Source: Paenibacillus helianthi
Lineage (GTDB): Bacteria > Bacillota > Bacilli > Paenibacillales > Paenibacillaceae
Length of the DNA: 64,000 bases
Direction: 5' to 3'
NCBI RefSeq assembly: GCF_001909055.1
Contig: NZ_LVWI01000001.1
Coordinates: forward strand, 434,001-498,000
The position numbers were made by a program, and so were the translations under genes. Every line of letters begins with the position of its first letter. Position 1 is the stretch's first letter. Below, in pieces: positions 61,524 to 64,000 of this stretch. The notes under the pieces are model-generated. The model saw nothing but the letters and a program-made list of their open reading frames with translations, did not search any database and was not told where the DNA came from.

Positions 61524-62126
61524 TTATTTAAACCAGCCCTTCTCCTTAAATCTGGTAATGGCTTCAATCCGGTTCCCTACATCCAGCTTGTCGAGGATGA
61601 CCGATATGTAATTGCGCACCGTTCCGGTTGTAATGTAGAGTTGGCTGGCGATTTCCTTCGTATTTTTGCCATCGGCGATGAGTCCCAGCACTTCCTTCTC
61701 CCGCTGGGTCAGGGGATTGGCCTCATTGCTGTAAGCCTCATCCATCAGTTCAGGCGCATAGAGCCGTTTGCCAGCCATCACACTGCGGATAGAGAGTGCT
61801 AAGTCTTCACTCGGACTGTCTTTCAACAGATAAGCATTTACACCGGCTTTGACGGCCCGTTCGAAATACCCAGCCCGGGCAAAGGTGGTCAGAATCATTA
61901 TTTTACAGCCGGAATCCTTCAAGACCTCCGCAGCTTCGAGACCGCTCATCGCCGGCATCTCAATATCCATGATGCAAATATCCGGCTTGTGCTGTTGTAC
62001 CAGCTTGACGGCCTCCTCCCCGTTGCCTGCCCGGCCCACTACCTTCATATCTTCCTCGAGATCCAGCAGGGAAGCCAGTGCCCCCAACAGCATGCGCTGA
62101 TCCTCAGCGATGACTATTTTGATCAT
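61524..62126 (-). CDS. desR: Response regulator, DesR-like
   Basis: A 200-residue NarL-type regulator: receiver domain with phospho-acceptor Asp in PDICIMDIEMPAMSGLEAAE (about residue 54) and a LuxR-type HTH (LTQREKEVLGLIADGKNTKE). It overlaps the kinase gene by four bases. The kinase and a desaturase gene next door make the DesK/DesR membrane-fluidity system most likely; it would activate des when the membrane is ordered by cold. Confidence 0.87.
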   Translation of the reverse strand: MIKIVIAEDQRMLLGALASLLDLEEDMKVVGRAGNGEEAVKLVQQHKPDICIMDIEMPAMSGLEAAEVLKDSGCKIMILTTFARAGYFERAVKAGVNAYLLKDSPSEDLALSIRSVMAGKRLYAPELMDEAYSNEANPLTQREKEVLGLIADGKNTKEIASQLYITTGTVRNYISVILDKLDVGNRIEAITRFKEKGWFK

Positions 62127-63268
62127 TGTTCCTTTACCTCCAGTTCCGGCTGCTTAAAGACGTTTGGCACCTTAATGACAAGCGTCGTTCCTTGATCTTG
62201 CAATACATCCATACAGCCGTTTACAAATTCAAGCCGCTCTCTCATTCCCTGCAGTCCGTGACCCTTGTCATACAGATTGATTCCCTTGGTTCCCGAGCCG
62301 TTATCCTTTATCATAATCTGCAGGTCGGTCCGTGACGGTTCAATCCGCACCTGGCAGAGTGTGGCCTTACTATGCTTTACCACATTAGTAATGGCTTCCT
62401 TAAGACACATACTCAGCACATTCTCCGTAATCAGGGAGGTATTGGTTAGCTTTGGATTGCCCTCCAGCTCGAATTCTATCTCAGCTGCCCCCAGCAGTTG
62501 ACGGATACGTACGAGTTCATCCTCCAGGCGGATTCCGCGCATTTGCGTTACCATCTCCCTGACTTCCTTAAGCGCACTTCTGGCGGTCTGGCGGACATCA
62601 TTTATCTCTAGTACAGCCTGCGCCGGATTTTTGTGAACCAATTTGCCGGCCAGATCGCTTTTGAGGCCGATCAGTGACAGCTTCTGACCCAGTGTATCGT
62701 GCAGATCCCGGGCAATCCGTTGCCGCTCCTCTATGATCACCAGCTCGGAAATCCGTTTGTTGGCATCCTCCAGCTGACCCTGCAGTTTATCCTGGTTATT
62801 ACGGTTGTAGGTTGTCGCGGGCAGCAGCACTACAGCGATCATACTCACCAGTACGAACGGAATCTGTGAGATGAACACAGAACTTCCAGTAATCAGCTCA
62901 TAGTTGATGGCAACGATGGTGGTCAGCAGGTGAATCGAATACAGAGTGAAAAAACCGGCTCTTTTCTGAATATTCCCGATAAAAAAAGCAATGAACAAAG
63001 CAAAGTACATATATCCAAACAGCAGAGTCATTGTGATCGAGACCACGATCTGCACACTGGTCCAGAAATAGACTACCCATCCCTTTGATTTGAACGAGAG
63101 GACATAACAAGTAAAAAAGACCAATACCATAACGATTCCATAGACCCACTGGTTCTGATTCACCGATGCGGAGCGGAAGATGAAATAAAACGGGAGAATA
63201 TAAAATATGACCCATACATAAGGGCTGAGACCGGTACTTTTGTGAAAGATATGATGCCACTTCTGCAT
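62123..63268 (-). CDS. desK: Sensor histidine kinase, DesK-like
   Basis: A 381-residue membrane kinase with about five membrane segments (residues 15-165), a coiled-coil, HisKA_3 box ERQRIARDLHDTLGQKLSLI with the phospho-His, and an HATPase domain (CLKEAITNVVKHSKAT; NGSGTKGI; GHGLQGMRERLE). The ATG at 63268 follows AAAGGA. B. subtilis DesK senses membrane thickness. The start is supported by spacing; an upstream frame adds eight residues. Confidence 0.87.
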   Translation of the reverse strand: MQKWHHIFHKSTGLSPYVWVIFYILPFYFIFRSASVNQNQWVYGIVMVLVFFTCYVLSFKSKGWVVYFWTSVQIVVSITMTLLFGYMYFALFIAFFIGNIQKRAGFFTLYSIHLLTTIVAINYELITGSSVFISQIPFVLVSMIAVVLLPATTYNRNNQDKLQGQLEDANKRISELVIIEERQRIARDLHDTLGQKLSLIGLKSDLAGKLVHKNPAQAVLEINDVRQTARSALKEVREMVTQMRGIRLEDELVRIRQLLGAAEIEFELEGNPKLTNTSLITENVLSMCLKEAITNVVKHSKATLCQVRIEPSRTDLQIMIKDNGSGTKGINLYDKGHGLQGMRERLEFVNGCMDVLQDQGTTLVIKVPNVFKQPELEVKEQ

Positions 63269-63349
63269 GTCAGCCATCCTTTTTGCCAGCAAGATTGTAC
63301 CCCCATTTTAGCATAAACACTGCGTTTTCCAACAATTTTCGGCAAAAAA

Positions 63350-63398
63350 AGAGAAAGCGGAGCATCGGCTGTAATGTTCTCCGGCTTCGTCTTTCTCT
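63350..63398 (-). terminator. Desaturase terminator
   Basis: On the minus strand AGAGAAAG pairs with CTTTCTCT followed by a long T run, after the desaturase stop. desK would therefore have its own promoter or rely on read-through. Confidence 0.75.
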
Positions 63399-63408
63399 AC
63401 TAAAAATT

Positions 63409-64000
63409 CTATTCGCTCTGGAATCCGGGTTTGATGACTTTCAGACCCTCCGCTGCCGACTCCGGCTGTTTCATTCTCGTCTTGATCTCCCTGAAACCGA
63501 CAAAGCCTTTATTCTCTTCATCCCATAAGCGGAAATGCAGTGCCTTCAGGCTGGTTCCAATGGTAATCGTTGTAGCGTGCTGCAGAGGTGTTGATGCATT
63601 GTGTGCCAGCTCCAGATTATAGTTCGGCACCTTCGGACTCAAATGATGAACATGGTGAAATCCGATATTGCCGGTAATCCATTGCAGCACCTTCGGCAGT
63701 TTATAATACGAGCTGCCTTCCACCGCGGCTGATACATAACTCCATTCTTCTTCATGCTCAAAGTAGGAATCTTCGAATTGATGCTGCACATAGAACAGCC
63801 AAATGCCGAGAAAGCCGGAAACGAATACGATCGGCAGCTGCACCATCAGAAAAGCCTGCCAGCCCATCGCCCAGATGAGCGAAGCATAAAGTGCGGCAAT
63901 GGAAACGTTAGTCAAATAGGTGTTCATCCGTTCCTTGCGTCTTGCACCTTTGGCATTGAAACGGTATTGAATCAGGAAGACGGCGACCGGTCCGACCACG
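63409..64000 (-). CDS. des: Membrane fatty-acid desaturase (Des-like), C-terminal part
   Basis: At least 197 C-terminal codons of a membrane acyl-lipid desaturase; the start lies beyond base 64000. The second and third His boxes are visible: FYVQHQFEDSYFE and GNIGFHHVHHLSP. A membrane pair precedes them. It should introduce a double bond (delta-5 in B. subtilis) in phospholipid acyl chains. It lies upstream of desK/desR, matching the B. subtilis order. Confidence 0.87.
   Translation of the reverse strand, partial: VVGPVAVFLIQYRFNAKGARRKERMNTYLTNVSIAALYASLIWAMGWQAFLMVQLPIVFVSGFLGIWLFYVQHQFEDSYFEHEEEWSYVSAAVEGSSYYKLPKVLQWITGNIGFHHVHHLSPKVPNYNLELAHNASTPLQHATTITIGTSLKALHFRLWDEENKGFVGFREIKTRMKQPESAAEGLKVIKPGFQSE

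Overview
The window looks like a chromosomal segment of a Paenibacillus-type firmicute. Shine-Dalgarno sites are strong, and several genes start with GTG or TTG. There is an SLH-domain surface protein, Fur- and LexA-type operator sequences, a TPP riboswitch, a DesK/DesR-like desaturase system, and homologues of Bacillus subtilis CitA, Abn2 and ThiXYZ. These assignments come from reading the sequence and recalling families; no database search was run.

Region 1, about 1-14320, is the integrase-proximal part of a prophage whose other end lies outside the window. An early operon runs leftward from a consensus promoter at 10442-10469. It carries HTH regulators, small proteins, a tRNA-like RNA, a Rad50-like ATPase, RecT, an MBL-fold hydrolase, a replication initiator, a G39P-like helicase loader and a DnaB helicase. 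The divergent switch has four copies of a 15-bp GYAAC-N5-GTTRC palindrome and a fifth lies inside the first early gene. A LexA-like box sits before a second HTH gene. A LytTR-type regulator, a lipoprotein and a tyrosine integrase close the module.

Region 2, about 14400-31180, is ordinary chromosome: CitA-type citrate synthase, FabF, an arabinanase, an orphan oligopeptide-transport ATPase behind a Fur-like box, a five-gene sugar/polyol operon with a divergent AraC regulator, AIM24, Fur and an SLH protein.

Region 3, 31281-36220, is a nested mobile locus. An IS1182-family element has been split by a 2969-bp element that has no transposase. Its ends resemble those of Tn7: TGT...ACA termini, a 5-bp target duplication, three spaced repeats at one end and four abutting repeats at the other. 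It carries a GNAT acetyltransferase and a secreted beta-propeller protein. The propeller gene is itself flanked by 39-bp inverted repeats that start like Tn3-family ends.

Region 4, about 36290-53050, has a cystine-type ABC transporter, an MFS pump with a TetR regulator and paired palindromic operators, a TPP-riboswitch operon (ThiZ/X/Y-like transporter then thiM, thiD, thiE), a MarR/ABC exporter pair, a pseudouridine synthase and aspartate-semialdehyde dehydrogenase.

Region 5, 53176-61210, is a compact operon for SWIM zinc-finger, HEAT-repeat, MoxR AAA+, EreA/TraB-like (DUF5682-type) and VWA proteins. It is a candidate for a poorly characterised ATP-driven system. Region 6, 61524-64000, has desR, desK and the 3' part of a membrane desaturase, cut by the window end.
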